A stretch of 39,397 nt of DNA, taken from Balneolaceae bacterium. Its GTDB lineage: Bacteria > Bacteroidota > Rhodothermia > Balneolales > Balneolaceae. Where the stretch lies: assembly GCA_007134085.1 (NCBI GenBank), contig SLLL01000254.1, positions 1-39,397 of the forward strand, written 5' to 3'. Numbering within the stretch: position 1 is the first letter of the stretch; each line of letters begins with the position of its first letter. A program made the position numbers and the translations under genes. Shown in pieces: positions 1 through 9,340 of this stretch. The notes beneath the pieces are model-generated. The model saw only the letters and a program-made list of their open reading frames with translations. It searched no databases and was not told the origin of the DNA.

Positions 1-218
1 ACCACTTCATCAGATACCGGATTTCCACACCCGGCACCAAAAAAGCGAATGGTATCCGGTGTAAGCCTGCCGATTTGATTTTCAATCTCAACCGAATCGC
101 GCAGTTGTTCAATGTTAGAAGGGTGGAGGCCCTGGGTTTTAAATTGTGTGATGTCTGTTCCATCCACATAAAGCCAGTCGGTTTTTGTGGCTCCGCTATC
201 GGCAATCAGGTAGGGCAT
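1..218 (-). CDS. BadF/BadG-type ATPase, probable N-acetylglucosamine kinase (partial, N-terminus)
   Basis: Reading the minus strand from the ATG at 216-218 gives 72 codons that run off the left edge of the window. The N-terminus MPYLIADSGATKTDW holds the phosphate-1 loop (DSGATKTDW) of the ASKHA fold as found in BadF/BadG/BcrA/BcrD-type ATPases. In FCB bacteria, proteins beginning this way are usually annotated as N-acetylglucosamine kinases. The later TQGLHPSN and FFGAGCGNP segments match the same family pattern. By family, the enzyme would phosphorylate an amino sugar with ATP in the cytoplasm. It lies downstream of metF on the same strand, 94 bases away, so co-transcription is possible but not shown. 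Only the nucleotide-binding start is visible, so the substrate is an inference. Confidence 0.75.
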   Translation of the reverse strand, partial: MPYLIADSGATKTDWLYVDGTDITQFKTQGLHPSNIEQLRDSVEIENQIGRLTPDTIRFFGAGCGNPVSDEV

Positions 219-312
219 AACGATCGGGTTTTGTGATAAAAGTTAACGGCTGGCGTAGAAAGTAAGAAACATCTGCCACAATAAGTATAAGTGCGAATGC
301 CCTAAATGCTTT

Positions 313-1266
313 CTATTTCTTTCTCACAAAATCAATAACATCCAAAGCTGGTTGAGGATCGCCCATAATGTAATAATGAATTCCGGGGGCACCGGCATCC
401 ATCAGCTCAAGTGTTTGTTTTTTCGCCCACTCAATGCCTATTTCTTTGGCTTTATCAGGATTTGCATCAACTTCAGCGGTCAATTCGTCCGGAATATTCA
501 GGTGAAAATATTTAGGCAGGCTCTTCAGATGATTTGTTGTTGTAAGAATTTTTAAACCCGGTACAATAGGTACATCAATACCATGTTCGCGGCATTTATC
601 TACAAAAGTGAAATAGGCGCTATTATCGAAAAACATCTGGGTTACAATATAATCTGCACCGGCGTCTACTTTATCTTTCAAGCGTTTGATGTCCCAGTCC
701 AGGTTTGGCGCCTCAAAATGTTTTTCTGGGTAGCCTGCCACACCTACACAAAAGTTAGTGGGTTCTGCATTGATGATATCCTCGATGTAATCACCCCGGT
801 TCATCTGCCCTATCTGCTTTACAAGATCAATAGCGTATTTATTAGCTGTGCCATTTAGGTTCAAAGAGACCTGCGAGCCGGTATTATCTCCCCGGATTGC
901 CAGAATATTATGAATGCCGAGATAGTTTAGTTCAATAAGCGCATCTTCGCTCTCTTCCCGGGTAAAGCCTTCACAAATGAGGTGGGGAACAGGATCAATT
1001 CCGTATCGGTGTAGAATTGCGGCGCACAAGCCAATTGTTCCGGGACGCTTTCTGCGGACAACGCGCTTTAAGGTTCCATCCGGCTGCTCTTCGATGTGAG
1101 CCTCTGCTGCATGATAGGTTACATCAATGAAGGGAGGCTTAACTTTCTCAACAACTTTGTCTAAGGATTCAAATATGCTTTGAATGGAACCACCCCTCTT
1201 TGGCGGAATAATTTCGAACGAAATTAATGGTTCAGTTGCTTTCTCGTAGTGTTCAATAACTTTCAT
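313..1266 (-). CDS. metF: 5,10-methylenetetrahydrofolate reductase
   Basis: This 317-residue protein is full length for a bacterial MetF. MetF is a flavin-dependent TIM-barrel enzyme that reduces 5,10-methylene-THF to 5-methyl-THF in the cytoplasm, the methyl donor for MetH. Family marks are the N-terminal FEIIPPKRGG strand, the central NILAIRGDN segment (the usual LALRGD), the FCVGVAGYPEKH segment, and GADYIVTQMFFD, where folate and flavin bind. It is divergent from metH across a gap of about 100 bases, so the gene that makes methyl-THF and the gene that uses it share one promoter region. The ATG at 1266 is the natural start for this family. Nothing looks damaged. Confidence 0.96.
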   Translation of the reverse strand: MKVIEHYEKATEPLISFEIIPPKRGGSIQSIFESLDKVVEKVKPPFIDVTYHAAEAHIEEQPDGTLKRVVRRKRPGTIGLCAAILHRYGIDPVPHLICEGFTREESEDALIELNYLGIHNILAIRGDNTGSQVSLNLNGTANKYAIDLVKQIGQMNRGDYIEDIINAEPTNFCVGVAGYPEKHFEAPNLDWDIKRLKDKVDAGADYIVTQMFFDNSAYFTFVDKCREHGIDVPIVPGLKILTTTNHLKSLPKYFHLNIPDELTAEVDANPDKAKEIGIEWAKKQTLELMDAGAPGIHYYIMGDPQPALDVIDFVRKK

Positions 1267-1369
1267 AAAAAATGCAGTAATTAATGCGCAAAATGCAGAT
1301 TTTGTAAACTTGTGATAAAATCAGCTAATCAAAAAGCTGAATCTTTGTGATAATATTTTTTGTTGATAC
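1267..1369. promoter_or_regulatory. Divergent metF/metH promoter region with repeats
   Basis: This short gap must hold both promoters. It contains a direct repeat TTTGTGATAA-like at 1309-1320 and 1344-1354. Between the two copies is an inverted repeat, TCAGCT (1321-1326) and AGCTGA (1335-1340). A second direct repeat, AAAATGCAG, occurs near 1268-1276 and 1290-1298, close to the metF start. The gap is too short for a SAM or cobalamin riboswitch plus promoters, so a protein regulator is more likely. That is inference only. Confidence 0.4.
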
Positions 1370-4300
1370 ATGAACCTCTCAAAACATCCACTTTATAGCC
1401 ACCTTCGAAACAGAATTCTGGTTCTCGACGGAGCGATGGGAACCATGATTCAGAACTATAAACTCTCCGAAGAAGATTTTCGGGGGACACAGTTTGTGGA
1501 TTCAGAAGATGATCTCAAAGGTAATAATGATCTTTTATGTATAACTCAACCTCAAATAATAAGGGAAATTCATGCCAAATTCCTCTCTGCCGGGGCTGAT
1601 ATCATCGAGACAAACACTTTTAATGCTAATCCCATTTCGCAGGATGACTATAATCTTGGCCATATTACCTACGAACTGAATGTAGCAGCCGCGAAAGTTG
1701 CCAGAGAGGCTGCCGATGAAGCAACCCGCCAAAACCCCGATAAACCACGCTTTGTAGCCGGCGCAATTGGGCCAACCAATAAAACACTCTCCCTTTCACC
1801 CGATGTGGAAGATCCCGGTTTTCGGGCCACAACATTTGATGAGCTCGCCGCTGCCTACACCGAACAGATACGCGGCCTGGTTGATGGCGGCGTGGATACA
1901 CTTCTCGTAGAAACAGTTTTTGATACGCTTAACTGCAAGGCAGCCATCTATGCCATTCAAGAATATTGCAGAAAAATCGGGAAAAAAATCCCTATACAAA
2001 TTTCTGGCACCATTGTTGACCAAAGCGGGCGAACGCTATCCGGGCAGACAACCGAAGCATTCTGGATATCCGTTCAGCATGCCAATCCGCTATTAAGCAT
2101 TGGCCTGAATTGTGCACTCGGCTCAAAGCAGATGCGCCCCTACATACAGGAGCTATCGAAACATGCCAGCTGCTTTACCAGCCTCTACCCGAATGCAGGC
2201 CTGCCCGATGAAATGGGCAACTATAACGAATCGGCTGAATTTATGGCCGCGCAGATCCGGGAATATGCTACTGAAGGCTTTGTGAATATTGTGGGCGGCT
2301 GCTGTGGCACTACGCCGGAGCACATCAATGCGATGGCAGAGGAGGCGAAACGCCATAAGCCAAGAAAACCGGGTGAGGTTAAGCCATACCTTCGGCTTAG
2401 TGGGCTCGAGCCGCTTGTTGTGCGCCCGGAAACCAATTTTGTAAATATCGGTGAGCGGACAAATGTTACAGGTTCTGCAAAGTTTAAGCGCCTGATTAAA
2501 GATGAGGAGTACGAAGAGGCACTGTCTGTTGCACGTGAGCAGGTAGAGGGCGGGGCGCAGATTGTAGACATCAACATGGACGAAGCGCTCCTCGATTCAG
2601 AGAAAGTGATGAAAGATTTCATCAACCTGATGGCTGCAGAACCCGATATTGCACGGGTGCCGTTTATGGTAGACAGTTCCAAGTGGAGTGTACTGATTTC
2701 GGGGCTTAAAACCACTCAGGGTAAAAGTGTGGTGAACTCAATTAGCCTGAAAGAAGGTGAGGAAGAGTTCAAAGAGCAAGCCCGGAAAATACTCGATTTT
2801 GGGGCTGCCGTGGTAGTGATGGCATTCGATGAACAAGGCCAGGCTGATACCCTTGAGCGCCGAAAAGAGATCTGTAAACGTGCCTACACCATCCTAACGG
2901 AAGAGGTTGGCTTTGCCCCTCAGGATATTATTCTGGATCCCAACATTCTCACCGTTGCCACAGGTATTGAAGATCACAACAACTACGCCGTAGATTTTAT
3001 CGAAACCGTTCGCTGGATTAAACAAAATCTGCCGCTGGCACAAGTGAGTGGCGGCCTTAGCAATATTTCGTTCTCATTCCGGGGAAATAATACTGTTCGT
3101 GAGGCCATGCATGCTGCCTTTCTCTATCACGCCATAGAGGCTGGGCTGGATATGGCCATTGTAAACGCCAGCCAGCTTGAGGTGTATGAAGAGATAGAAC
3201 CGCAACTGAAAGAACTTGTTGAAGATGTACTTCTTAACAGGCGCGAGGATGCTACCGAAAGGCTGGTTGATTATGCGGATAAAATCAAAGATCAGCAGGC
3301 AGGCACCGTTGCTGCCAAGCAAGATGAGTGGCGGTCCGGTACGGTGGAGGAGAGAATCAAACATGCCCTTGTAAAAGGCATTGTGGATTACATCGAAGAG
3401 GATGTTGAAGAAGCCCGCCAAAAATATCCTGAGCCTATTGAAGTAATTGAAGGGCCCATGATGGATGGAATGAACGTTGTAGGGGATCTTTTCGGGGCAG
3501 GAAAAATGTTTCTGCCGCAGGTGGTGAAAAGCGCCCGCGTTATGAAAAAGGGTGTTGCCGTGTTGATTCCGTACATCGAAGCGGAAAAAGAGAAAAACAG
3601 AGACAGCAAACCAAAAGCACGGGTTTTACTCGCTACGGTTAAGGGTGATGTGCACGATATTGGAAAAAATATTGTAGCTGTAGTTTTACGGTGCAATAAT
3701 TACGATGTGATTGACCTTGGCGTGATGACGCCCGCCGATAAAATCCTTGCCGCAGCCAAAGAGCATAATGTTGATGTGATTGGATTGAGCGGTTTGATTA
3801 CGCCATCGCTCGATGAAATGGTACACGTTGCCGCAGAGATGACCCGCGAAGGTTTTGAAAAACCACTGCTTATTGGCGGTGCCACAACATCGCGTATGCA
3901 TACAGCAGTTAAAATTGCGCCGGCGTACAAAAACCCGGTTATTCACGTGTTGGATGCATCCCGCAGCGTAACCGTTGTAAACAGGCTTGTCTCTGAAACA
4001 TTGAAAGAAGGGTTTGTGAATGAAATAAGCCGTGAATATGACGATCTTCGCGCGCAATACAGCAGCCGGAGCAGGAAAAAAAGTTATCTGCCGCTCGAAA
4101 AAGCCCGCCTCAACCGCACGTTGATAGACTGGGAAAAAGCCCCCATCAAAACGCCAAATAAACCTGGTATTACGGAATTCAAAAATATGTCGCTCGAAAC
4201 CTTACGGCGATATATCGATTGGGGCCCATTCTTTATAGCCTGGGAGATGAAAGGTAAATTTCCCGATATTCTTGAGGACAAAAAAGCCGGTACGGAAGCC

Positions 4301-5068
4301 AGAAAACTTTTTGATGAAGCGAACAAACTTCTTGATAAAATTATTCAAGAAAACCTCTTTACGGCACATGGAATTGTTGGCCTTTTTCCGGCAAATAGTG
4401 TGGGGGATGATATTGAAATTTATCACGATGAAAGCCGTACAGAAGTGCTTACAACGTTCCATGCGCTTCGCCAGCAGGCAAAAAAACGCAGTGGCCAGCC
4501 CAATAAAGCGATCTCTGATTTTGTAGCACCGAAAGAAACTGGTATAGTAGACTATGTTGGCGGATTTGCCGTAACAACAGGCCATGGTGTACTTGATCTT
4601 GTGAAAAAGTATGAGGAAGATCATGATGATTATAACGCAATTATGGTTAAGGCGCTGGCCGACCGCCTTGCAGAAGCATTTGCAGAATATCTGCACAGAG
4701 AAGTGAGAACAAATCTATGGGGATACTCGCCGGATGAAGATCTCGACAACGAACAGCTTATTCGCGAAGAGTATGCGGGAATTCGCCCTGCCCCGGGCTA
4801 TCCGGCACAACCAGATCATACCGAAAAACCACTTCTCTTCGATTTGATGGGAGTGCAGAATGCCACCGGAATTACACTAACCGAACATCTGGCGATGAGC
4901 CCCGCCTCCTCAGTTTGCGGCCTCTACTTTGCACACCCGGAAGCGCAGTACTTTAACCTTGGTAACATCACCCGTGAACAGGTAGAAGATTATGCCACCC
5001 GAAAGGGGATGAGTGTTGAAGAAGCGGAGAAGTGGCTTGGCCCGAACTTGGCATACGATCCCGAGTGA
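1370..5068 (+). CDS. metH: Cobalamin-dependent methionine synthase
   Basis: This 1232-residue protein has the full four-module MetH layout. It transfers the methyl group of methyl-THF through cobalamin to homocysteine. Residues 1 to about 330 form the homocysteine barrel, starting [13 protein letters not shown], with the three zinc cysteines at C248 and C311/C312 ([10 protein letters not shown]). The pterin-binding barrel follows at about 350-640 ([11 protein letters not shown]). The B12 cap and Rossmann domains span about 650-900, with the lower cobalt ligand in the D760-x-H762-x-x-G765 motif. The reactivation domain is C-terminal, with [12 protein letters not shown] as its SAM-binding signature. 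No domain is missing. The gene ends convergently with the SDR gene, 16 bases apart, and no clear terminator was seen between them. Confidence 0.98.
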   Translation: MNLSKHPLYSHLRNRILVLDGAMGTMIQNYKLSEEDFRGTQFVDSEDDLKGNNDLLCITQPQIIREIHAKFLSAGADIIETNTFNANPISQDDYNLGHITYELNVAAAKVAREAADEATRQNPDKPRFVAGAIGPTNKTLSLSPDVEDPGFRATTFDELAAAYTEQIRGLVDGGVDTLLVETVFDTLNCKAAIYAIQEYCRKIGKKIPIQISGTIVDQSGRTLSGQTTEAFWISVQHANPLLSIGLNCALGSKQMRPYIQELSKHASCFTSLYPNAGLPDEMGNYNESAEFMAAQIREYATEGFVNIVGGCCGTTPEHINAMAEEAKRHKPRKPGEVKPYLRLSGLEPLVVRPETNFVNIGERTNVTGSAKFKRLIKDEEYEEALSVAREQVEGGAQIVDINMDEALLDSEKVMKDFINLMAAEPDIARVPFMVDSSKWSVLISGLKTTQGKSVVNSISLKEGEEEFKEQARKILDFGAAVVVMAFDEQGQADTLERRKEICKRAYTILTEEVGFAPQDIILDPNILTVATGIEDHNNYAVDFIETVRWIKQNLPLAQVSGGLSNISFSFRGNNTVREAMHAAFLYHAIEAGLDMAIVNASQLEVYEEIEPQLKELVEDVLLNRREDATERLVDYADKIKDQQAGTVAAKQDEWRSGTVEERIKHALVKGIVDYIEEDVEEARQKYPEPIEVIEGPMMDGMNVVGDLFGAGKMFLPQVVKSARVMKKGVAVLIPYIEAEKEKNRDSKPKARVLLATVKGDVHDIGKNIVAVVLRCNNYDVIDLGVMTPADKILAAAKEHNVDVIGLSGLITPSLDEMVHVAAEMTREGFEKPLLIGGATTSRMHTAVKIAPAYKNPVIHVLDASRSVTVVNRLVSETLKEGFVNEISREYDDLRAQYSSRSRKKSYLPLEKARLNRTLIDWEKAPIKTPNKPGITEFKNMSLETLRRYIDWGPFFIAWEMKGKFPDILEDKKAGTEARKLFDEANKLLDKIIQENLFTAHGIVGLFPANSVGDDIEIYHDESRTEVLTTFHALRQQAKKRSGQPNKAISDFVAPKETGIVDYVGGFAVTTGHGVLDLVKKYEEDHDDYNAIMVKALADRLAEAFAEYLHREVRTNLWGYSPDEDLDNEQLIREEYAGIRPAPGYPAQPDHTEKPLLFDLMGVQNATGITLTEHLAMSPASSVCGLYFAHPEAQYFNLGNITREQVEDYATRKGMSVEEAEKWLGPNLAYDPE

Positions 5069-5084
5069 TGATATTTGTTAGCAC

Positions 5085-5885
5085 TTAGTTGTTCAGCAGA
5101 TTTTTCATTTTCTTTGTTATGAAATTTGTAGCAAATTTTGGTGCAAACCTGTACATCATATCGAGCATTTTGGCATCTGACCCAACAAGCACTCGGAATG
5201 CATTTTTCTCGATTCCACTGATTATTTGAGATGCAGCCTTATCAGCTGGCATTGGTTTATAGTTAGTATCAGCACCGACTTCCGGAATATCCAGCCCAGA
5301 GTTGGAACTGATATTTGTGGCAATAGCACCGGGGAATACCACTGTTACCCGTATATTTGTCTCTTTTAGTTCTGCATAGAGCCCTTCCGTTAAAAGCTTA
5401 ACAGCAGCTTTTGAAGCTCCATAAATTGTTTGCCCGGGCACAGGCAGAAAGCCACCCATACTGCACACGTTTACAATGTGTGCCTCTGGCCTGTCGAGAA
5501 AGATTGGCAAAAAAGCCTTTATTAAATATAGGGTGCCGTTAAAATTTACATCCAATACCCGTTCTGCATCCTCGATAGAGAGCTCGTTTACAGGCACAAA
5601 CTTTTGGATAATGCCGGCATTATTGATAAGCCCATCAACAGATCCGAAGTGATCAATTACTTGTTGAGGAAGCTTATTTGCAGCCTCCCTGTCAGTAATG
5701 TTTAGCACAACTGGCTGAAAAGTTTTCCCTCCGTCTTCTGCCATTTTTTGGGTTTCTGCCAACCCATCTTTATCAAGGTCAATACCGGCAACCCTTGCAC
5801 CTTTTATGATGAGTTGTATTGCCAATTCACGGCCAATGCCGTTTCCGGCTCCGGTGAGTACAAATACTTTATTTGAAATTTTCAT
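5085..5885 (-). CDS. Short-chain dehydrogenase/reductase (classical SDR)
   Basis: This 266-residue Rossmann-fold oxidoreductase has the classical SDR marks: TGAGNGIG for NAD(P) binding at residues 11-18, NNAG at 88-91, and the catalytic set S142, Y155, K159 (YGASK). An acidic residue, D36, follows strand beta2 (AGIDLD), which usually favours NAD over NADP. The C-terminal stretch of about 50 residues is basic and aromatic (MMYRFAPKFATNFITKKMKNL), as in SDRs that act on lipid-like substrates, but the substrate cannot be told. It stands alone on the minus strand, convergent with metH, with a divergent gap upstream. A cytoplasmic or membrane-associated location is likely. Confidence 0.88.
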   Translation of the reverse strand: MKISNKVFVLTGAGNGIGRELAIQLIIKGARVAGIDLDKDGLAETQKMAEDGGKTFQPVVLNITDREAANKLPQQVIDHFGSVDGLINNAGIIQKFVPVNELSIEDAERVLDVNFNGTLYLIKAFLPIFLDRPEAHIVNVCSMGGFLPVPGQTIYGASKAAVKLLTEGLYAELKETNIRVTVVFPGAIATNISSNSGLDIPEVGADTNYKPMPADKAASQIISGIEKNAFRVLVGSDAKMLDMMYRFAPKFATNFITKKMKNLLNN

Positions 5886-6056
5886 GGCTATTCTCTCTTT
5901 AACGCGGTTATGTAACTAAACTTCAAGGATTCACTGTAAAACCACAATGGGGAGTCGCCTGATTTACGGATAGCAAAAATTAGGATGATCATTCAGAGAA
6001 TTAAAGTATCTTTTTTTAGAGCTTATGGTAAATACTCCTACGAAAAATCGGCCGCT

Positions 6057-6470
6057 ATGCAAACTTCCTATCTATTTGTTTACGGAACTCTCCGGTCAGA
6101 TTCGCCGAAGAAACCGCCTGTAAAAAAAACATTGAATCTATATGCAGAGAGGTGGTACAAAGCATCGGTGAAAGGGAAACTGTATGAAATTGACTGGTAT
6201 CCTGGCTTAGTACTGACTGATAATCCGGATGATATTGTATCAGGCGAGATTTTCAGGATCAGCGACGAAGAATCTCTTCTCTCTCATTTGGATGAATACG
6301 AAGGTTGTTCTGAGGGTTTCCCTGAGCCACATGAATATCGCAGGGAAAAGATTTCTGTAATTACTGAAGATGGTGAAACTTTGTTAGCTTGGGCCTATCT
6401 ATACTATTGGGATGTTAATGAAGAATCCCGAATACATTCAGGAGATTATTTAAATCCATATATCTTATAG
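6057..6470 (+). CDS. Gamma-glutamylcyclotransferase-like (AIG2/GGCT fold) protein
   Basis: The 137-residue protein starts MQTSYLFVYGTLRSD, where YGTLR is the hallmark substrate loop of the GGCT/AIG2 family. The segment HLDEYEGC supplies the expected catalytic glutamate region. Family members cyclise gamma-glutamyl amines or peptides to 5-oxoproline, but small bacterial ones are mostly uncharacterised. The reading frame stays open upstream to an ATG at 5985. I chose the start at 6057 because the extra 24 residues precede the first strand of the fold and look non-homologous; the longer form cannot be excluded. It is divergent from the SDR gene and followed by a palindromic repeat array. Confidence 0.8.
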   Translation: MQTSYLFVYGTLRSDSPKKPPVKKTLNLYAERWYKASVKGKLYEIDWYPGLVLTDNPDDIVSGEIFRISDEESLLSHLDEYEGCSEGFPEPHEYRREKISVITEDGETLLAWAYLYYWDVNEESRIHSGDYLNPYIL

Positions 6471-6789
6471 ATGCGCTTTATCCCCGTAGTTCGAAGCACC
6501 TGCTTCGAAAAACTCAAATCCTTCATAACCCATCCCAATCCTCCCCGAACGGGGACGTTCGGGGCTACGTAGCTCGAAGCTCCCGCTTCGAAAATCTTAA
6601 CCTCGATTTATACCCAACCCTCCCCAAACGAGGACGTTTGGGGCTACGTAGATCGAAGTTCCCACTTCGTAAAGCTTTGATTTGTAGCAGCGATTAACTT
6701 CAATATTGAACTGTTTTTAAAAATGATTTACATCCCTGAATTTCTTTACTTAGTTCTCATCGAAAACATCAAACCAAACATATTTCCAA
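6471..6789. other. Intergenic region dominated by palindromic repeats
   Basis: The first 200 bases of this gene-free stretch hold the repeat array described separately. The last 100 bases before the DinB-like gene are AT-rich with no clear structure, and presumably carry that gene's promoter. Confidence 0.6.
6482..6682. repeat. Tandem palindromic (REP-like) repeat array, about 79-bp period
   Basis: There are two and a half copies of a unit made of two hairpins. In the middle copy, hairpin A pairs CCCCGAAC (6543-6550) with GTTCGGGG (6557-6564). Hairpin B pairs TCGAAGC (6574-6580) with GCTTCGA (6585-6591) around a TCCC loop. In the third copy (from 6619), hairpin A has become CCCCAAAC/GTTTGGGG and hairpin B CGAAGT/ACTTCG, so substitutions on one arm are matched on the other. 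The first copy (from 6482) keeps hairpin B (TTCGAAGC, ACCT, GCTTCGAA) but only a stub of A. The linker GGGGCTACGTAG is shared by copies 2 and 3. No coding frame explains it. It is probably an interspersed repeat family or a structured RNA tail. Confidence 0.8.
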
Positions 6790-7356
6790 TTGAAAAAGAA
6801 ACTTTACAAGGCATATCATAAGTTGGAAAAACAGCGCGAGGAGATTCTTCGGAAAACTGAAGGGTTAAGCCGGGATCAGCTGTTGTGGAATCCTGCAAAA
6901 GAAAAATGGAATATTCTTCAGGTATTAGCTCATCTTATAAAAGCAGAGTCACTTTCATTAAAATTCATTGAGCGAAGTTACACAAGATACAGTGAATTGC
7001 CGGATGCCGGGATTTCTTCAGCCATTCGTTTTCAGTTGTTGAAGTGGGGATTGAAGATGCCTATCTCATACAAAGCTCCTGCAATGGCAGATACCACAGG
7101 GTATAATCCGGAATTTGATGGATTAGTAAGTGACTGGGAAAAAGTCAGAAATCAGCTGAAAATGTTTATTGAGGAGTGTGATGAAGCCTCCCTGAAAAAA
7201 GCTCTTTATAAGCACCCGAGAGCCGGTGATCTCAATTTACGGCAGGCGATTGAGTTTATGCGATATCATGTGAACCACCACGAAAAGCAGCTGGAACATC
7301 TGTTTGAGTCTGTAAAGAACCTGCCGGGAAAACCGGCTCCGTCAACTTTAACCTGA
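6790..7356 (+). CDS. DinB-like (DUF664/DfsB-type) four-helix metal-dependent protein
   Basis: This 188-residue, mostly helical protein has the DinB/YfiT superfamily pattern. It opens with a helix that precedes LLWNPAKEKWNILQVLAHLIKAE, which gives a first metal histidine at H48. The C-terminal helix is YHVNHHEKQLEHL (residues about 159-171), whose histidines complete the usual three-His site. Members include thiol-dependent S-transferases that use bacillithiol or mycothiol, but many have no known role. The start is a TTG at 6790 with no good ribosome-binding site. I accept it because the fold begins immediately after it and no in-frame ATG lies nearby. Function beyond the fold cannot be assigned. 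Confidence 0.78.
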   Translation: MKKKLYKAYHKLEKQREEILRKTEGLSRDQLLWNPAKEKWNILQVLAHLIKAESLSLKFIERSYTRYSELPDAGISSAIRFQLLKWGLKMPISYKAPAMADTTGYNPEFDGLVSDWEKVRNQLKMFIEECDEASLKKALYKHPRAGDLNLRQAIEFMRYHVNHHEKQLEHLFESVKNLPGKPAPSTLT

Positions 7357-7612
7357 AAATATGTGAAATTGAACTGTTGTAACACCAACACGTTACGCAT
7401 ACTTTAGTCAGCATTTCGAAGCTGAGGGCTTATAAGGTGCAATCATAGAATCCGGCTGTTATATATTGGTGATTATTGTTAAATACAATTAGCGAATCCA
7501 TTAAGATTGCTTGTGGTATTATGCTGTAAAAAATGATGGATAATGGCCTCAATAAAGCATATTTTTGATTTCTAAGCCAAGATGCTCAATATCACTTCTT
7601 TTTTATCCCCAT

Positions 7613-8986
7613 ATGCTACACTTTCTATTCATTTTTTTATTTGTATTGTTTCAGCCATTTGGACTGCAAAAGTCAGACATTCAGGGTAACTGGAGTGGAT
7701 TTATTGAAGTCGGGGAGGATCAACTTCGAATAAGTATAGTTTTTTCTTACAGTGATGGCATTCTCGATGGCTCGCTGGACATTCCCCAACAAAATGCATT
7801 CAATCTACCTATAGAAGTGCTTGAATTTGATGATGGCAAAATTGATTTCCAGTTTCAAACGGGTTCCGGGCCGGCAATATTTAGAGGAAATATACATAAT
7901 GGTGAGCCTCATATTGTTGGGGAGTTTGAGCAGGTTGGGGAAAGATTACCATTCACACTACAGAAAAGGCCATCAGATCAAGGGCTCAGAGCCGGCATGC
8001 CTGAAAAAGATATCCTGATTGAAACAAGAGCTGGCAAAGTGCATGGAAGCCTGATTCTAACCAACCCTGAATCACCAATTGTGATTTTACTTTCCGGTTC
8101 AGGGGCACAAGACCGCGACGAAAATATTGCCGGCTTCAGAGTATTTCGTGAGCTTTCAGGGCTCTTATATCAACAAGGCTACTCCTCATTCCGGTATGAT
8201 GACAGGGGAATTGGCCTTTCAGAGGGAGAGCCGGATGCAACGATTCATGAACTTGGTGAAGATCTTAGCGATGTGATGCACTATCTGAAAATGAATTACG
8301 GCAGCCGCTTCTCAGGTTTTGTATTAATTGGCCACAGCCAGGGCGGTATGGTTGCAACGCTAATGGCAGAATATGCAGGCCTGAATGGAATAATATTTAT
8401 GGCTAGCCCGTTTTTGAGAGGCGATCAAATTATTGATGAACAGATCAGGCTTTTATCTGCAGCATCCGGTGTAACAGAAGGTGTATTAGAAACAAACCTT
8501 CAGTTTCAGCAACGTATTTACGATATCGTACGTACAGAAGGCGACTGGGCCGAAATTGAGCGAGACCTCTCGGAACGTCTCGAAGAGCAGATAAATCAGC
8601 TTCCTGAGCAGCAGAGAGCCGCTCTGGGTGATATGTCTGCATTTGTACAAAGCCAGGTAAACCGCCAGCTTTCTGCAGCAAAAAGCCGTTGGTTTAAGTC
8701 TATGATTGAGTTCGAAACAGCTGAAAAAATTTCCAAAATCACGGTTCCAATGCTTGCTGTTTTCGGGGATAAAGATATGCAGGTAACTGCAGAGCAAAAC
8801 CGCGCAAAGGCCGGAGAGTTAAAAGCAGCCAACAACCTCGAACTCGAAATTGTTGTGATAGAGGAGGCAAATCATCTCTTTCAAAAAGCGAACACAGGTA
8901 TGCCTAGCGAGTATGGAATGCTTGAACGCAAGTTTGCCTCCGGGTTTATTGATGCCATAACGAACTGGTTAGAGCAACTGGATTAG
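7613..8986 (+). CDS. Secreted alpha/beta hydrolase (serine esterase/peptidase-like)
   Basis: From the ATG at 7613 the protein has 457 residues and a hydrophobic signal peptide (MLHFLFIFLFVLFQPFGLQ), so it is probably exported. A TTG at 7565 would add 16 residues in front and weaken the signal. After a beta-rich N-terminal domain (about 20-130), which begins with IQGNWSGFI and resembles the small barrel found in such hydrolases, comes the hydrolase domain. It has LSGSGAQDRDENI (oxyanion region), FRYDDRGIGLSEG, and GHSQGG with nucleophile S242. The acid is in VFGDKDMQV and the histidine in EANHLFQKA. The catalytic triad is complete. The substrate is unknown; family members cleave esters or peptides in the periplasm. 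A short hairpin follows the stop codon. Confidence 0.85.
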   Translation: MLHFLFIFLFVLFQPFGLQKSDIQGNWSGFIEVGEDQLRISIVFSYSDGILDGSLDIPQQNAFNLPIEVLEFDDGKIDFQFQTGSGPAIFRGNIHNGEPHIVGEFEQVGERLPFTLQKRPSDQGLRAGMPEKDILIETRAGKVHGSLILTNPESPIVILLSGSGAQDRDENIAGFRVFRELSGLLYQQGYSSFRYDDRGIGLSEGEPDATIHELGEDLSDVMHYLKMNYGSRFSGFVLIGHSQGGMVATLMAEYAGLNGIIFMASPFLRGDQIIDEQIRLLSAASGVTEGVLETNLQFQQRIYDIVRTEGDWAEIERDLSERLEEQINQLPEQQRAALGDMSAFVQSQVNRQLSAAKSRWFKSMIEFETAEKISKITVPMLAVFGDKDMQVTAEQNRAKAGELKAANNLELEIVVIEEANHLFQKANTGMPSEYGMLERKFASGFIDAITNWLEQLD

Positions 8987-9010
8987 GGTAATCAATAATC
9001 AGATTACCCT
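8985..9010 (+). terminator. Probable terminator hairpin after the hydrolase gene
   Basis: AGGGTAATC (8985-8993) pairs perfectly with GATTACCCT (9002-9010) around an 8-base loop, and the stem overlaps the stop codon. The following GTTCATTTGTT is only weakly T-rich, so termination strength is uncertain. Confidence 0.5.
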
Positions 9011-9340
9011 GTTCATTTGTTATCCGGCCTTCCAGCTATTTTCATCCTATCACCGATTACCACCGAAATACGGCTAACCGGTATGCGGCTTTGTTTCATA
9101 TCCCCACTGTGTCTGCTGCCCTGTATCTTCTCACCTTTTGATTGAACGCCATCAAAATCAACAGTAAAGCAGAAAGCTCATTCTGCCACAATAGCATACG
9201 GGGTTATCGCTTTTCTTTATACTAAACGAATTAAATGACAGAAAAGTAAAACAAGCTACGCTTATAAAGGTGAAACAGAAATCAGAAAACTACCGGGATT
9301 TCTGATTAAAGAGATAATTATCAATTAAAATAAATGAACT
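8987..9340. other. Gene-free stretch holding a decayed glyS fragment and a hairpin
   Basis: This stretch contains the hydrolase terminator, a degenerate glyS 3' end (9022-9225), and a hairpin with arms AATCAGAAA (9280-9288) and TTTCTGATT (9299-9307) around ACTACCGGGA. The hairpin lies 33 bases before the next start codon and could be part of that gene's leader. No intact gene was seen. Confidence 0.65.
9022..9225 (-). pseudogene. Remnant of the 3' end of a glycyl-tRNA synthetase gene
   Basis: Read on the minus strand, this piece translates to FCFTVDFDGVQSKGEK, then GDMKQSRIPVSRIS and VVIGDRMK. The intact GlyRS encoded at 10072-11544 has FCITVDFDGVESDGED, DDMKQDRIPVSRIA and DVIRDGMK in the same order and spacing. 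By eye, 29 of 45 aligned residues are identical. An in-frame TGA lies at 9178-9180, just upstream of the conserved FC pair, and further upstream only patchy nucleotide similarity remains (AAAGC, the AGTATAAAG region). Nothing before that part of the gene is recognisable. It therefore cannot make a synthetase and looks like an old partial duplicate or the leftover of a replaced glyS. It has the same orientation as the intact gene, about 1.06 kb away. Confidence 0.85.

Noticed and set aside
1267-1369. SAM or cobalamin riboswitch before metF or metH
   Set aside because: The gap is about 100 bases for two promoters, and no riboswitch core sequence was seen.
2221-4696. Several long minus-strand open frames opposite metH
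   Set aside because: They have no family pattern and are antisense shadows of a well-supported gene.
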